A program made the position numbers and the translations under genes. A DNA stretch of 64,000 nt from Atriophallophorus winterbourni (Eukaryota > Platyhelminthes > Trematoda > Plagiorchiida > Microphallidae). This document shows positions 1 through 12,626 of this stretch, one piece after another (position 1 is the first letter of the stretch; every line of letters starts with the position of its first letter). The stretch is taken from the NCBI GenBank assembly GCA_013407085.1, contig JACCGJ010005442.1, forward strand, positions 62,001-126,000, read 5' to 3'. Under the pieces are notes generated by a model. It worked only from the letters and a program-made list of their open reading frames with translations. It was not told the DNA's origin and made no database searches.

Positions 1-319
1 CTGCCTTCGAAAACGCATAAATTTAAGAACACGCATATAGGCATTGTGTGAAATTCATGTTTCGCTGAAAAATGATTTTCTTTGTAAATCGTTGATACTG
101 ATTTAGAGAGAATAATTTATTAATTATATACACACATACATATTTGCATATATTTTGCAATGAAAATAAACAAACACGCATGTGGATTACATGGTTCAAT
201 GTAAAGTGAGCTTTTGTTACAAATCATAATTGTCACGATGTTGGAATAATGTGTCATATATAAAAAACATAAAAACATATTTGCTAGTGATACGTATGCA
301 AAGATAAATGATAACCCAC

Positions 320-343
320 CTGTAGGTGATGGTGGACGTGAAC
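320..343 (-). CDS. Class A micro-exon (SRPPSPT)
   Basis: 24 nt, phase 1-1, acceptor caccaacag, donor gtgggtta. Peptide SRPPSPT with split Gly codons on both sides. The same exon recurs at 12603 and 15432 in copies of the 2.83-kb unit. Confidence 0.7.
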
Positions 344-1094
344 CTGTTGGTGTGCGAATATTGTAAAATAATGAAATGTTATAATAATTCAAATTCGGTT
401 GATTATTGTTTTTGATTGCTAATATATCAATTTTTGAAATTTAATTTTAAAATCTATATATTCCTGATTTTGCACATAAAGAATTAATCTAAACACATTT
501 TCGTAGTTAATGTGATAATAGTTTATTTTTTGCGTCGCCAAATGTTTCATCTAAACTTTCTACTAAATAATCGAGGCGGGACATCTAATCTGGAGTGATT
601 CAAATTAACGGGGATAGAATTTTATAAATTTGCAACCGTAGCAACAGCTTATATTAATTTTTTATATCAGATATTCTACAGTGTAATTTTTGCTAATGTC
701 AGTAAGTGACTTGCACTCAAATATTTCTTTATTCTTGGAAATATAATCATCAATTTTACTGACTGCACAACGCAAATTCAAAGATAAATTGATGAACAGA
801 AAATTATCAGGATTTTAATTTTGGTTCCTGTACGGAACTTTGGAAGCTGAATTTTCAGCGAAGGTATTGTTTTACTGAAATTAGAATGATTAATGTTGAT
901 TGTGAAGCTTAAACATTTGAAATAATATATTAAAAAATATACCTTTTAACTTCAAATCATCTTGTAACATATTTTTAAAAAGTAAATTTATGTTAAACGA
1001 TTGTAACGAATTTTCCAAAAAAACACATTTTGTGAAACGTCGAAGAAACTTTTCTCAATAAGAGGTATTATTGATAACATTGCCTAAGTTGTTC

Positions 1095-1480
1095 TTTTGT
1101 TGGACTTTTCGGTCGAGTTTGACTATGGATGTACATCACAATCGCGTGGATTTTCATGTTCTACAGCTTTTTTAATGACTTAACAGTCTGATTCGGAAGG
1201 GACTATATCTTACGTAGCGCTTGCAGCGATAGGCAGAACTCGTTTGTAGGGCGTCAATGACATCACGGCGAAGTGATCTGCGTTCAGAAGCCAGGAGCTG
1301 TATCTGTTTGTCCTCAGCTTGCAGAAGACGCTTTACTTAATACATCCAATTGGAGCGGTTAATAGCCAATTCCTCCGAAATCGCGGGTTAAATGCCAAGA
1401 GATTTCATTTCTTTTGCAAACGTCTTTGTACCGCAAGTGCGTTCTGTCGATTCAACTGATTGCATGACAAAAATATATTG
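1095..1480. repeat. Dispersed ~0.4-kb repeat (SINE/MITE-like)
   Basis: Shares the block from ggtcgagtttgac through atggatgtacatcac, gcgcttgcag, atctgcgttcag to cgcaagtgcg with copies at 9350, 11018, 13370, 17870 and 22634. No protein recognised and no clear ends. Confidence 0.6.
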
Positions 1481-2830
1481 TTTGGAATGCAAAACATGCA
1501 CCTGTAAATGCACAGCTTGCATTAGTTAGTTTTAAAAATTCCAATATTGCAGTGTCAAATTCATTGTCAAATTCTATTTAAAATCCCATTTTTTTTCCAG
1601 GTATTTTGTTTCCCGTAAATTAAATCAGACCTACATTTCAATGTTCGAAATTCTTGCGTATTAGGTTGTCTCAGGTAGATCAATGTCTGCTGTAGATGTG
1701 CATAGCAATTATACAATTCAAAGTGGAGGTAATTCGATTCATTTTGAATTCCATAAGACTACACACAGTGAGTCAAGTTCAATACATTTTCGAATAGGAA
1801 ACAAGGATATACCAGATTTCCAGTAGCAGCTGATATATCGGATTCACCAAAATTATGAGATTTTATATCGACAATGCAACGCACAACGGATAAAAACCCT
1901 GATTTTCATGCGTTGACTACTTCGACTCGTTTCGCTGAATCGAATTGACACATCGTTGATCTATGAATATAACGTTATGCGAGATCTTTAACTCCCCAAT
2001 CCGCTTGCGCCTTCAAGAATCAAACAGTTGCACGTGATTGACCGTCGTTAAGTGATGTACAGGTTACTTCGACTGTAGTACCTCATAACTAATGAATCGT
2101 CAATGTAAAAAATCTCCGAGACCAGACAAGATAATTTGAATGCTGCTAAAAACGTGTCATGCGCAATTCGCAGAAATGTTTCATGTATATTTTTCCACGT
2201 TTTGGAAGCTAGACACTAGGACAAATAACACGGATTTAAAAAGGGGTTGCAGGTGCCGGTGTCACTGCTCTCTGATGCATAAATATGATTGGGCTAATAA
2301 TAACTGCAGAAATAGTGATGATAACTGAACCGAACGGACTTCTATCAGTTGCTAAGAATGGATCTTTCTTGTTTAAAAAAATGATCAGGCGATTGTAGAG
2401 ATTTGTAGATGCATGCAGCTTTACTCATGCCTTTCCTTGATTTTTCTATAGATTTACGCTTTATCAAGTTACTAAAACTTGGTTTTCTGTCAGCCATCTT
2501 TGTACGATTTAGAACATGGATGATAATCATGATATTGTTGGTAATCCATATGAATATATACGTGATTTCTTTAGAAACGAACACATCTAAGTTCATGTTG
2601 ATGGCCTACTATTAAGGCTTATCGACGTGTTTAGCTTGACTCCCCAAGGATAGGTTCTTGTATGAATACTGATACTAATAAAGTTTTAAGATTTTTTTAA
2701 TATCAAATGACAGTAAGTTGGCTGCGTTTGCCGAAGGTATTATTATATGATGACGCACCAGCAATAAAGATGACATTTTTTTCTATTAATCTAATGGATT
2801 TCATTGTACGAATAGATATCTAAAATCAAG

Positions 2831-3977
2831 CTGCCTTCGAAAACGCATAAATTTGAGATCACGCATATAGGCATTGTGTGAAATTCATGTTTCGCTGAAA
2901 AATGATTTTCTTTGTAAATCGTTGATACTGATTTAGAGAGAATAATTTATTAATTATATACACACATACATATTTGCATATATTTTGCAATAAAAATAAA
3001 CAAACACGCATGTGGATTACATGGTTCAATGTGAAGTGAGCTTTTGTTACAAATCATAGTTGTCATGATGTTGGAATAATGTGTCATATATAAAAAACAT
3101 AAACACATATTTGCTAGTGATACGTATGCAAGGATAAATGATAACCCACCTGTAGGTAATGGTGGGCGTGAACCTGTTGGTGTGCGAATATTGTAAAATA
3201 ATGAAATGTTATAATAATTCAAATTCGGTTGATTGTTTTTGATTGCTAATATATCAATTTTTGAAATTTAATTTTAAAATCTATATATTCCTGATTTTGC
3301 ACATAAAGAATTAATCTAAACACATTTTCGTAGTTAATGTGATAATAGTTTATTTTTTGCGTCGCCAAATGTTTCATCTAAACTTTCTACTAAATAATCG
3401 AGGCGGGACATCTAATCTGAAGTGATTCGAATTAACGGGGATAGAATGTTATAAATTTGCAACCGTAGCAACAGCTTATATTAATTTTTATATCAGATAT
3501 TCTACAGTGTAATTTTTGCTAATGTCAGTAAGTGACTTGCACTCAAATATTTCTTTATTCTTGGAAATATAATTATCAATTTCACTGACTGCACAACGCA
3601 AATTCAAAGATAAATTGATGAACAGAAAATTATCAGGATTTTAATTTTGGTTCCTGTAGGGGACTTTGAAAGCTGAATTTTCAGCGAAGGTAATATTTTA
3701 CTGAAATTAGAATGATTAATGTTGATTGTAAAGCCTAAGAATTTGAAATAATATATTAAAAATATTCCTTTCAACTTCAAATCATCATGTAACATATATT
3801 TTAAAGAGAAATCTAATTTAAACGATTGTAACGAATTTTCCAAAAAAGAATATTTTGTGAAACGTCAAAGAAACTTTTCTCAATAAGAGGTATTATTGAT
3901 AACATTGCCTAAGTTGTTCTTTTGTTGGACTTTTCGGTCGAGTTTGACCATGGATGTACATCACAATCGCGTGGATT
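2831..3977. repeat. 2.83-kb tandem unit, copy 2 (partial)
   Basis: Closely matches the first 1.15 kb of copy 1, including the class A exon, then diverges at a short TA run. Confidence 0.8.
3150..3173 (-). CDS. Class A micro-exon (SRPPLPT)
   Basis: 24 nt, phase 1-1, intact caccaacag acceptor and gtgggtta donor. It lies in the second copy of the 2.83-kb unit and differs from its neighbour by Ser to Leu. Confidence 0.7.
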
Positions 3978-4064
3978 TAGATAAATATATATATATATAT
4001 ATATATAAATTCATAATAACATATTTGTTAGTGATACGTAGGAAAATATTCAATGATAACGCAC

Positions 4065-4088
4065 CGCCAGGTCCTGATTGAGCTTCAT
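4065..4088 (-). CDS. Class A micro-exon (EAQSGPG)
   Basis: 24 nt, phase 1-1, acceptor ccaccaacag, donor gtgcgtta. Peptide EAQSGPG. It lies just left of the TA-flanked transposon at 4174. Confidence 0.65.
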
Positions 4089-4173
4089 CTGTTGGTGGGT
4101 GAATATTGTAAAATAATGAAATGTTATAATAAGTCAAATTCGGTTGATGCTAATGATTTTGATAGCTGATATA

Positions 4174-5004
4174 CCGTAAATACCCGCGTATAAGACGCAC
4201 TTTTTTTTCTTCATAAATTGCCCTAAAAACCCAGGTGCGTCTTATACATGGATACTATTATTATAAAAATTACCGTAAATACCCGCGTATAGGACGCACT
4301 TTTTTTCTTCATGAGTTGCCCTAAAAACCCAGGTGCGTCTTATCCATGGATACTTTTATTATAAAAATTAAGCATTTATCATAATATCAAAAATTTATTT
4401 AATAAACCGGTACAATATTTATCAATATTTATCCTTGTCGTCACTGTCTTCATTCAACAAAGCATTCAATGCATTCAGTCGGACCAAATTGCCGCTCAGT
4501 TGCCCGGTTCCCGTGTACTTTCGCGTACTTGATCACTTCCATTTTAAAGTTTGAAGTATAGCTCTGTCGTTTTGTCTTCGTCATTTTTTAAGGGTAATAA
4601 TGAACTGTATCTTCAAAATCATGAAAGTTTAATATCAACCAATCATGGAGTATTATTTACTCTCGTTGGAACAGAAGCTTTTCCTTAAAAAATGTCATCC
4701 AATCATTCGGCATGACGAGCAAGAATGAAAAGTGCACTTTCCACGATAGTCTACATAGTCTAGACAGACATCTGCTGACTGACAGGATGAATGAGTCAGC
4801 AATCAGCACACACGACGATCATAGCGATTGTATGGAGGTCACCGTGATTGACTTAAGTACACCGTTTCTATAAAAATTATTGGAAATTAAGGACTAAAAT
4901 TAGGATGCGTCCTATACATAGGTACGCAGCTTTTTCGTCGTTTTTAGGGTCAAATATCCACTGCGTCTTATACATAGTAGCGTCCTATACGCGGGTATTT
5001 ACTG
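4174..5004. mobile_element. Pogo/Tc1-mariner-like non-autonomous DNA transposon
   Basis: Terminal inverted repeats: left ccgtaaatacccgcgtata, right end the complement of cagtaaatacccgcgtata, flanked on both sides by TA. TA target duplication and CAG-type ends fit the Tc1/mariner-pogo superfamily. No transposase ORF is present. A second internal copy of the left end at about 4273 suggests a nested or tandemly duplicated terminus. The A-array intron reads on across the insertion. Confidence 0.65.
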
Positions 5005-5368
5005 TAATAGTTTATTTAAAATTTGATTTTTAAATTTGGCGACATGATTACCCGTATAATTAATCAACGTAAACTCATTTTTTTAGTTAATGGCGGCTTT
5101 AAGTGATTTGATTTAACTTGTTATTAAATTGCAAACATTGCAACAGCGTATTTTGAATATTTATTCCCATAGTCTAGAATGGCAGCTTTGCGAATTTGAA
5201 ATCTAGTTTCTAGAGAATTTAGGTTTTACCTAATTTGGAATGAATTATTTTGATTTTAATGCCCAAAATATTATGATTGTAATGTAGTTATATTAATGTG
5301 CTATGAGTAGAAAACCGTAGAAATATATTTATTATTGATACGTAAGAAAAATGTCATTGTCAACGTAC

Positions 5369-5392
5369 CGGGTAATGCTGGTAATGGTAGAC
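5369..5392 (-). CDS. Class A micro-exon (LPLPALP)
   Basis: 24 nt, phase 1-1, acceptor acaaacaaaag, donor gtacgttg. Peptide LPLPALP, strongly Pro/Leu-rich. Confidence 0.65.
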
Positions 5393-6244
5393 CTTTTGTT
5401 TGTAAATGTTGTAAAATAAAGAAATGTTATATTAATTTGAATTCGTTAATATTTTGATTACGTAAGGAATACAAAACGTTCAGCATTTGCGTAAATGCAG
5501 ACTTCAAAGTTCTTTCCCATATAAAACGAAAACAATTATTCATTAGTGATAAGTAGAATAACAATGTTTTTAACGCAGCTTTTTTGATGATAGTATAGTA
5601 AATATTGTTATGTGATTTTTTCAAATAATGATATGTCATATTGAGTCAAATTCGTCTTGACATTTATCTTTTGCCGTGTCTAAATTTTTTCGATAACTAA
5701 TAATGAAATCACAAATTCTCACTATTTGCAATGATACAAAAATTAAATATCCTGTTCGTGGTTTTCAGGTTATTAATTTAATTTATATCCTTTTCAAATG
5801 GTTCGTCAAACGTATCGCGGAATATTCGGCGCGTAACACTTAATTTTATGCGATTTGTTCAGACATGTTGAAATGTTATTACATTGTAGTCGCTGCAACA
5901 GTTTTATTGTTGAACATATCATTGTTTTAAGTTATTTGGATAATATTTTATTTTATGGCGGCTTCAAGTGATTTGATCTAACGAGCTACCATGTTATTAC
6001 ATTGCAACCGTAGCGACAGCGTATTTCGAATATTTATTCGCATATTCTAGAGTGGCAGCTTTGCGAATTTGAAATCTAGTTTCTAGAGAATTTATGTTTC
6101 ACCTAATTCAGAATGAATTATGTTGATCTTGATGCCTAAAATGTTTTATGATTGTAATGTAGTTATAGTAATGTACTATAAGTAGAAAAACGTAGGAATA
6201 TATTTATCATTGATACGTAAGTTAAAATGTCATTGTCAACGAAC

Positions 6245-6268
6245 CGTGTCTTGGTGCAAATACTCGAT
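6245..6268 (-). CDS. Class A micro-exon (RVFAPRH)
   Basis: 24 nt, phase 1-1, acceptor acaaacaaaag, donor gttcgttg (weak but GT). Peptide RVFAPRH. Confidence 0.55.
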
Positions 6269-6399
6269 CTTTTGTTTGTAAATGTTGTAAAATAAAGAAA
6301 TGTTATAATAATCGGAATTCGTTGATTTTTTAATTACGTAAGAAATACAAAAAGTTCAGCGTTTGCGTAAATGCAGACTTCAAAGTTCTTCCCCATATA

Positions 6400-6665
6400 A
6401 AACTCAATGCAATGTCGACTGGCTGCCTGCAAAGCTGAAAACAACTTGGGTCTCCTCAAAAGAGTCCTAGTTTCGTTTGACTCCAATATTGCCTGCAAAT
6501 TGATTTCAACGTACATCCGTCCTCATGTTGAATATGCTATACCGGCATGGGATCCTTGGTTGAAAAAAGATATTCTGCTATCAGAAACTCCACAGCGCAG
6601 AGCGACAAAACTTGTCCTGGGACAATCAAATTATCCATACGAAACGCGACTTAAATTATTGAATT
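6400..6665 (+). pseudogene. LINE (CR1/Jockey-like) C-terminal RT fragment
   Basis: Encodes LGLLKRV, then YIRPHVEYAIPAWDPWLKKDI and QRRATKLV, matching in order the C-terminal region of the LINE at 54029-55666 (YIIPTMEHASQAWTPWLKKDI and HRATKLV). No catalytic domain remains. Confidence 0.65.
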
Positions 6666-6857
6666 TGCACACATACATATATGCGTATATTTCGCTTTGA
6701 AATAAACAAAAATCCATGGGAATTACATGTTTTGATGTGAAGTGATCTGTTGTTACAAATCATGATTGCTATGTAGTTGGAATATTGTGTCATATATATG
6801 AATCCATAAAAACATATTTGTCAGTAATGCGTAGAAAAACATTAAATGATAACGCAT

Positions 6858-6881
6858 CGCCAGCTCCTGGTTGACCTTGAT
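6858..6881 (-). pseudogene. Class A micro-exon with lost donor (QGQPGAG)
   Basis: 24 nt and open (QGQPGAG) with intact caccaacag acceptor, but the donor GT has become AT (atgcgtta). Probably not spliced as an internal exon. Confidence 0.55.
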
Positions 6882-7265
6882 CTGTTGGTGAGTGAATATT
6901 GTTTATGTTTTTGTTCGCGGATATTAAAATTAATTTCAAAATTAATTTTAAAATTTGGCGACGTGATCACGTGCATAATTAATCAACCTGGAATCATTTT
7001 TTTAGTTAATGAGATAATATTTTATTTTATGGCGGCTTCAAGTGATTTAATCTAACAACCTAACATGTTATAACATTGCAACCATGGCAAAAGTGTATTT
7101 TGAATTTTTATTCTGATATTATACATTGTAATTTTTGCGAATGTCGCTGGGAAACGTTAAGAAGTTTATCAGTTATGTATAAAATTTGAAATAAAAAACT
7201 AGGTTCAGCTCTTCATTTCATGGTAGAATTAAACAATGTCTGCCAATGTTCTGGGATTATCTTAC

Positions 7266-7289
7266 CACGAGGTTGCAGGTATCCGCCAT
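7266..7289 (-). CDS. Class B micro-exon, 24-nt form (GGYLQPR)
   Basis: Acceptor gttctttgtag, donor gtaagata, 24 nt, phase 1-1. Peptide GGYLQPR. The Tyr at position 3 recurs in most class B exons. An 80-nt intron separates it from the class G exon at 7370. Confidence 0.75.
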
Positions 7290-7369
7290 CTACAAAGAAC
7301 GTTTCATTTCACATATCCAATAAATTAGATTTAAAAAAAGAATGCTGTTATTTTGTTCTACAAAATTAC

Positions 7370-7390
7370 CGTCTTTCTGGAAACGTGAAC
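7370..7390 (-). CDS. Class G micro-exon (SRFQKD)
   Basis: Acceptor tgaatttgtttgcag, donor gtaatttt, 21 nt, phase 1-1, open. Peptide SRFQKD between split Gly-type codons. Confidence 0.75.
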
Positions 7391-7627
7391 CTGCAAACAA
7401 ATTCAAGAATGCTGGTTTATTATGATTTAACGTTAAACTGTGTTTACCAGCTTTTACCGATTAGTGACTTGCATAATATGGATATGTAACTGACAGGAAG
7501 GCAAAATATTCAATTTCTTTCTACACGTATACTTTTGTTGTGTGCATAAGAATAAACAACTAAATAATGATGTCATGATTTGAGTTTCATTTGAAAAACA
7601 GCGTTCGTATATACGTTCATAATTAAC

Positions 7628-7663
7628 CTTTCTGCAATGCACTCGTAGATTTTTCGCATGCAC
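7628..7663 (-). CDS. Class C micro-exon (ACEKSTSALQK)
   Basis: Acceptor ggaatatttgag, donor gttaatta, 36 nt, phase 1-1, open. Peptide ACEKSTSALQK. It is one of two fully intact class C copies. Confidence 0.65.
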
Positions 7664-8861
7664 CTCAAATATTCCAAAGACTTTCTATATTAGTCACTTG
7701 TAAAGCGTTGTGGTTGAATATCGCACGTTGATTCGCAATGCTGTTATAAATATTTCTGCGTTTTTTCGATTTGGTGGCAAACCACGCTCTACGTGAAAAA
7801 TTATTTGAAAATTCGGAAAATACAGCGCTCATGATAGACATTAAATGTTCCACATTTGAACGTCTAGCATGTTTGAAATAACACACGCAAACTTCACTCC
7901 AGCTATAAATGTTACTCGCTGCGTGCGAGTTTCCACTGAAATTTTCGATTCGCTGATTTGGTAAGCTCGAGCAATAATACTAAACTATCCCGATGATGGG
8001 ATTCACTCATTATTTCGACCTCTATTTCGACGTTATTTTTTTGTAATGGTAATTGTTTTTTTCAAACCTAAATCTCGATTCTTGCATTTAGAGAATGTCA
8101 CAATAATTGCTTAAATAATACAGATGTAACATGTATACCGAGCAAGTTGTATTAGGGTTTAGTTGCGTAATATTTAGCTAAATGTTAAAGTTTATCGAAC
8201 ATTTATTGGTATTAGGTTTTCGTTAGTTTCATGCTGCAATCTCAACCATCGATGTATGGTTAGATAATTTTGTGATCGTGTTTCTCATCAGGTATTGTGT
8301 TCAATATGATGATTGTATTTTACCAAGCGTTTAAAAATAGTGGACATAATATGATAGTAATAAGTTCCAATATTTGATTGAAAGTAGATGGTTTAACTTT
8401 TATATTTTTTGTCATAATCTGCAACATCAATTTGACGATTTTGCTTGTGTACCTGATTGCAATCATTCGAAAATATTCACAATCGGGAATTCAGTTATCG
8501 TTTAATGGACACCAATATCAAAATAGTATAATATACCCAAAACAGGACATACTTTAAAAACTTGTAACATCCTGAATGTCACTGAGATGTACCTATAACT
8601 ACACGTCGCTAAATTATGCCTCGAAGATTATCTAAAAAATGTTTTTTTAGAAATATCGAAGGCTTCATGTTCTATATGAGTCCTTGACAAACATTACTAG
8701 TTTTCTTATCTACACTTCATTTCTCACCAAGTTCAAATAGTGTTAGCATTTATTGCATATTTATTAGTCATGTATAAAATTTTAAATGAAAAACCTAGGT
8801 TAAACTCTTCATTTTTGAGTAGAATTGAACAATGTTCGCTTAGGTTGTGCAATTATCTTAC

Positions 8862-8883
8862 CAGTAGGAGCCAGGTATCCGGC

Positions 8884-8885
<2 letters not shown>
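8862..8885 (-). CDS. Class B micro-exon, 24-nt form (AGYLAPT)
   Basis: Donor gtaagata. The acceptor AG is supplied by a GA-repeat (CT microsatellite on the plus strand, 8886-8903). 24 nt, phase 1-1, peptide AGYLAPT. The rest of the cassette to the right is replaced by a TA microsatellite. Confidence 0.55.

Positions 8886-8946
<61 letters not shown>
8883..8946. repeat. CT then TA microsatellite
   Basis: Eleven CT/TC steps followed by about 20 TA steps. It truncates the B-class cassette. Confidence 0.9.
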
Positions 8947-8948
<2 letters not shown>

Positions 8949-8949
8949 A

Positions 8950-11017
8950 AATATAATTGTAAAACTTTGCGACGAGATTATGTGCATGAATGAGGAATCT
9001 AAACCCATGTTTATAGTAAATGTGATAATATTTTAATTTATCGCGGTTATAAGTGATTTGATCTAACGGTTTAATATTATATTCCTTTCAAACCGTTGGA
9101 ATGTCGCTAAGAAATTTGAAATTTAATTTCTAGATAATTTATGTTTTACTGAATTTGGTATGAATTATGTTGATTTCAATGCCTAAAATGTTATTATATT
9201 ACATTATAAATTTTTTTATTCAATTTGAATTCATCATATAAAACATTTTTAAAATATAAATCTCATTTAAACGAGGCAAATGATATACCAAAAAAATTAC
9301 GAAAATCATAAATGAAACCATTCTCAATTGGCGGATTAACGAATACGTTGCCTAGGCAGTTTTATAGTTGACCAATTCCGGTCAATTTTGACCATATATG
9401 TACAACATAATATAATGCATTTTCAGGTTATGCACTTTTTGAACGATCAGACAATCTGGTTCTGGAAAAAAATCTATGACGAAGCGCTTGCAACGAAAGG
9501 CTGAACTCGATTGTAGCGCGTTAATTTTTCGCCGGCCGCGTGATCTACGTTAAGCATCTAAGAGCTGCAACTGCTTCTCCGCAGCTAATAGTCGACGCTT
9601 TAGGCAAAGTGTGCAGCCAAGTGCAAGTTCTTCCCAACTTTTGTGTTGAATGCCAAGATCTTTCATATCTGGTTTGCAAACGATTTTTACTGCAAGTGCG
9701 ATCTGCTTGTATGACATGCGATATTTTTGAAAGGCACAACATGCACATATGAATGCAGAGTTATTGCAAATATATTGAAATAATTTTAGCTTGCGTTAAA
9801 TAGTCTTAACTATTCCTATATAGCAGTGTGGAATTCCTTGTCAAAAACAAAGTTATCCGAGATTTATCGGACGCAACACAACTGGCAGATTTTATGACGA
9901 ATATGGATCAATAGAACAGATAATAACGGACGGATTCGTGCCATAAATAATTCGTCTGTCTTCGGTAAATCATTTTGAGACATCGTTGATCTGCGAATAA
10001 AACTTCATACCAGAGCTTTCACACACCAATCTACGTGCTCCTTCAAGAATCCAAAATTTGCCAGTAATTATCCGTCTTTGAGTTTCGTATTGGTTACTCC
10101 GACGGTGGTAGAGCATGAGGTATAAAAATTAAATGTAAAAACAATCTCGGATATCAGACGAGCTAATTCGACTGCTGCTGGAAACCTGCTATGAGCAATT
10201 CCCAAACACCTATTTGCAGAAATACAGCATTTAAAGTTCTTGTTCATTGTAGAAGGCATGTTAAGAGTTATGCAGCTTTAAAATACTTCTTTCGCTTTCT
10301 ACTTTGAATATGTATACTATAATGATTTTCGTGACTTTAATTTGGTTTTGTTTATTATTTTTTAGAATTAAGTTGTTAAACCTTGCTTTTAGTGATTGTG
10401 TTATTGAAAATCTTCTTTTGACATATTTGGTAAACCTTTTCTTTAAAATCATTGTTTCTGCCATTGTCCGTCATTGTTGTTGAATTTTTCTGCCGTTTTG
10501 GGCATTGGAATTTGCTTGGATTTTGACACCAATTTTGGGTGTCTAGTATTTGATAAACATTTTTCACGGTAATTTAATCCCTTGGCAATTATAAGTTGGC
10601 AGTCTATCATTTCAGCATTGGTTGAATTTATTGTTGTCATTTGCTTTGAATTTGTCGAAATAAGAAACGAATGGTCTACGCGTTAACCAACAAATTTAGT
10701 CGATACATTCATAGTTTTAGGAATAATAATTACTTTTTATCGGAATTTAATTTCGGTTTCTATACCAAAAACTTTGGAACCGTAATTTCTAGCGAAGTGA
10801 GGCTTCATTAAATTAAAATGAATAATGTTGATTTTAATGCCGAAATAATACAACATAAAATATTCCATTTCATTTTAAGTCGCCATTTAGTATATATTTA
10901 TAAAATTATGAACCTAATTTAAACGATCGTATCGTACATTTCAAAAAAAGCAAATTGTGAGAAGCGTGGATGAAATCCTTCAGATTCAGGTTAATATTGA
11001 TTTCATTGCTTCAGATG
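8950..11017. other. Intronic repeat sequence without recognised exon
   Basis: Holds remnants of array introns, one dispersed 0.4-kb repeat and, near 10060-10260, a minus frame SRFPAAVELARLISE. The same frame recurs at 25.7 kb as RFPAAFELSRLVSK, but no consistent splice sites were found. Confidence 0.5.
9350..9760. repeat. Dispersed ~0.4-kb repeat
   Basis: Diverged copy of the 1095-1480 family. Both strands show ~67-codon open frames that merely follow the repeat. Confidence 0.55.
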
Positions 11018-11420
11018 TGTTGTTGTTGTTGTTGGCCAGCTTCGGTCGATTTTGACCAAGGATGGACATTACAATCGCATAAATTGTTTTGTTCTACAGC
11101 TTTTTTAATGACTTGACAGTCTGATTCGGAAGGGACAATATTTTACGTAGCGCTTGCAGCGATAGGCAGAACTCGTTTGTAGGGCGTCAATGACACCACG
11201 GCAAAGGGATCTGCGTTCAGAAGCCGGGAGCTGTATTTGTTTGTCCTCAGCTTGCAGAAAACGCTTTACTCAACACATCCAATTGGAGCGGTTAATAGCT
11301 AATTCCTCCGAAATCGCGGGTTAAATGCCAAGAGATTTCATTTTTTTGCAAACGTCTTTGTACCGCAAGTGCGTTCTGTTGATTCAACTGATTGCATGAC
11401 AAAAATATATTGTTTAGAAT
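11018..11420. repeat. Dispersed ~0.4-kb repeat
   Basis: Copy preceded by a GTT run (tgttgttgttgttgttggcc), the likely edge of the element. Confidence 0.6.
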
Positions 11421-12284
11421 GCAAAACATGCACCTGTAAATGCACAGCTTGCATTAGTTAGTTTTAAAAATTCCGATATTGCAGTGTCAAATTCATTGTC
11501 AAATTCTATTTAAAATCCCATTTTTTCTTCCAGGTATTTTGTTTCCCGTAAATTAAATCAGACCTACATTTTAATGTTCGAAATTCTTGCCTATTAGGTT
11601 GTCTCAGGTAGATCAATGTCTGCTGTAGATGTGCATAGCTATTATACAATTCAAAGTGGAGGTAATTCGATTCATTTTGAATTCCATAAGACTACACACA
11701 GTGAGTCAAGTTCAATACATTTTCGAATAGGAAACAAGGATATACCAGATTTTCAGTAGCAGCTGATATATCGGATTCACCAAAATTATAAGATTTTATA
11801 TCGACAATGCAACGCACAACGGATAAAAACCCTGATTTTCATGCGTTGACTACTTCGACTGGTTTCGCTGAATCGAATTGACACATCGTTGATCTATGAA
11901 TATAACGTTATGCGAGATGTTTAACTAAAACTTAGTTTTCTGTCAGCCATCTTTGTACGATTTAGAACATGGATGATAATCATGATATTGTTGGTAATCC
12001 ATATAAATATATACGTGATTTCTTTAGAAACGAACACATCTAAGTTTATGTTGATGGCCTACTATTAAGGCTTATCGACCTGTTTAGCTTGACTCCCCAA
12101 GGATAGGTTCTTGTATGAATACTGATACTAATAAAGTTTAAATATTTTTTTAATACCAAATGACAGTAAGTTGGCTGCGTTTGCCGAAGGTATTATTATA
12201 TGATGACGCACCAGCAATAAAGATGACATTTTTTTCTATTAATCTAATGAATTTCATTGTACGAATAGATATCTAAAATCAAGC
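11035..12284. repeat. 2.83-kb unit, partial copy with internal deletion
   Basis: Matches about 1120-2830 but lacks roughly 480 bases equivalent to 1998-2480. It carries no class A exon. Confidence 0.75.
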
Positions 12285-12602
12285 TGCCTTCGAAAACGCA
12301 AAAATTTAAGATCACGCATATAGGCATTGTGTGAAATTCATGTTTCGCTGAAAAATGATTTTCTTTGAAAATCGTTGATACTGATTTAGAGAGATTAATT
12401 TAATAATTATATACACACATACATATTTGCATATATTTTGCAATAAAAATAAACAAACACGCATGTGGATTACATGGTTCAATGTAAAGTGAGCTTTCGT
12501 TACAAATCATAATTGTCATGATGTTGGAATAATGTGTCATATATAAAAAACATAAAAACATATTTGCTAGTGATACGTATGCAAAGATAAATGATAACCC
12601 AC

Positions 12603-12626
12603 CTGTAGGTGATGGTGGACGTGAAC
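12603..12626 (-). CDS. Class A micro-exon (SRPPSPT)
   Basis: 24 nt, phase 1-1, acceptor caccaacag, donor gtgggtta. Same peptide as the copies at 320 and 15432. Confidence 0.7.

Larger units (their letters stand above)
1..2830. repeat. 2.83-kb tandem unit, copy 1
   Basis: Begins ctgccttcgaaaacgc and repeats from 2831. It contains the class A exon at 320, intron sequence, a dispersed 0.4-kb repeat near 1095-1480 and a degenerate plus-strand LINE RT remnant near 2500-2700. Confidence 0.85.

Noticed and set aside
120..392. Repeated ~90-codon minus frames reading NYYNISLFYNIRTPTGSRPPSPTGG and onward (also at 2950, 12400, 15229)
   Set aside because: They read through the class A exon into intron on both sides. 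Only the 24 nt between the AG and GT are supported as coding.
3604..3843. Segment ttctaatttcag ... gtacagg near 845-885, 3670-3705 and 15950-15990 as another exon class
   Set aside because: Good-looking splice signals, but the length is 41 nt and phase 1 has stops. In other units the donor GT is absent or the 42-nt version has a stop in phase 1.
7912..7960. 20-nt segment between aaaatttcag and gtaaca, also near 26960
   Set aside because: Conserved signals in two copies but 20 nt is not 3n, so it would break the shared phase unless it is an asymmetric exon. No further support.
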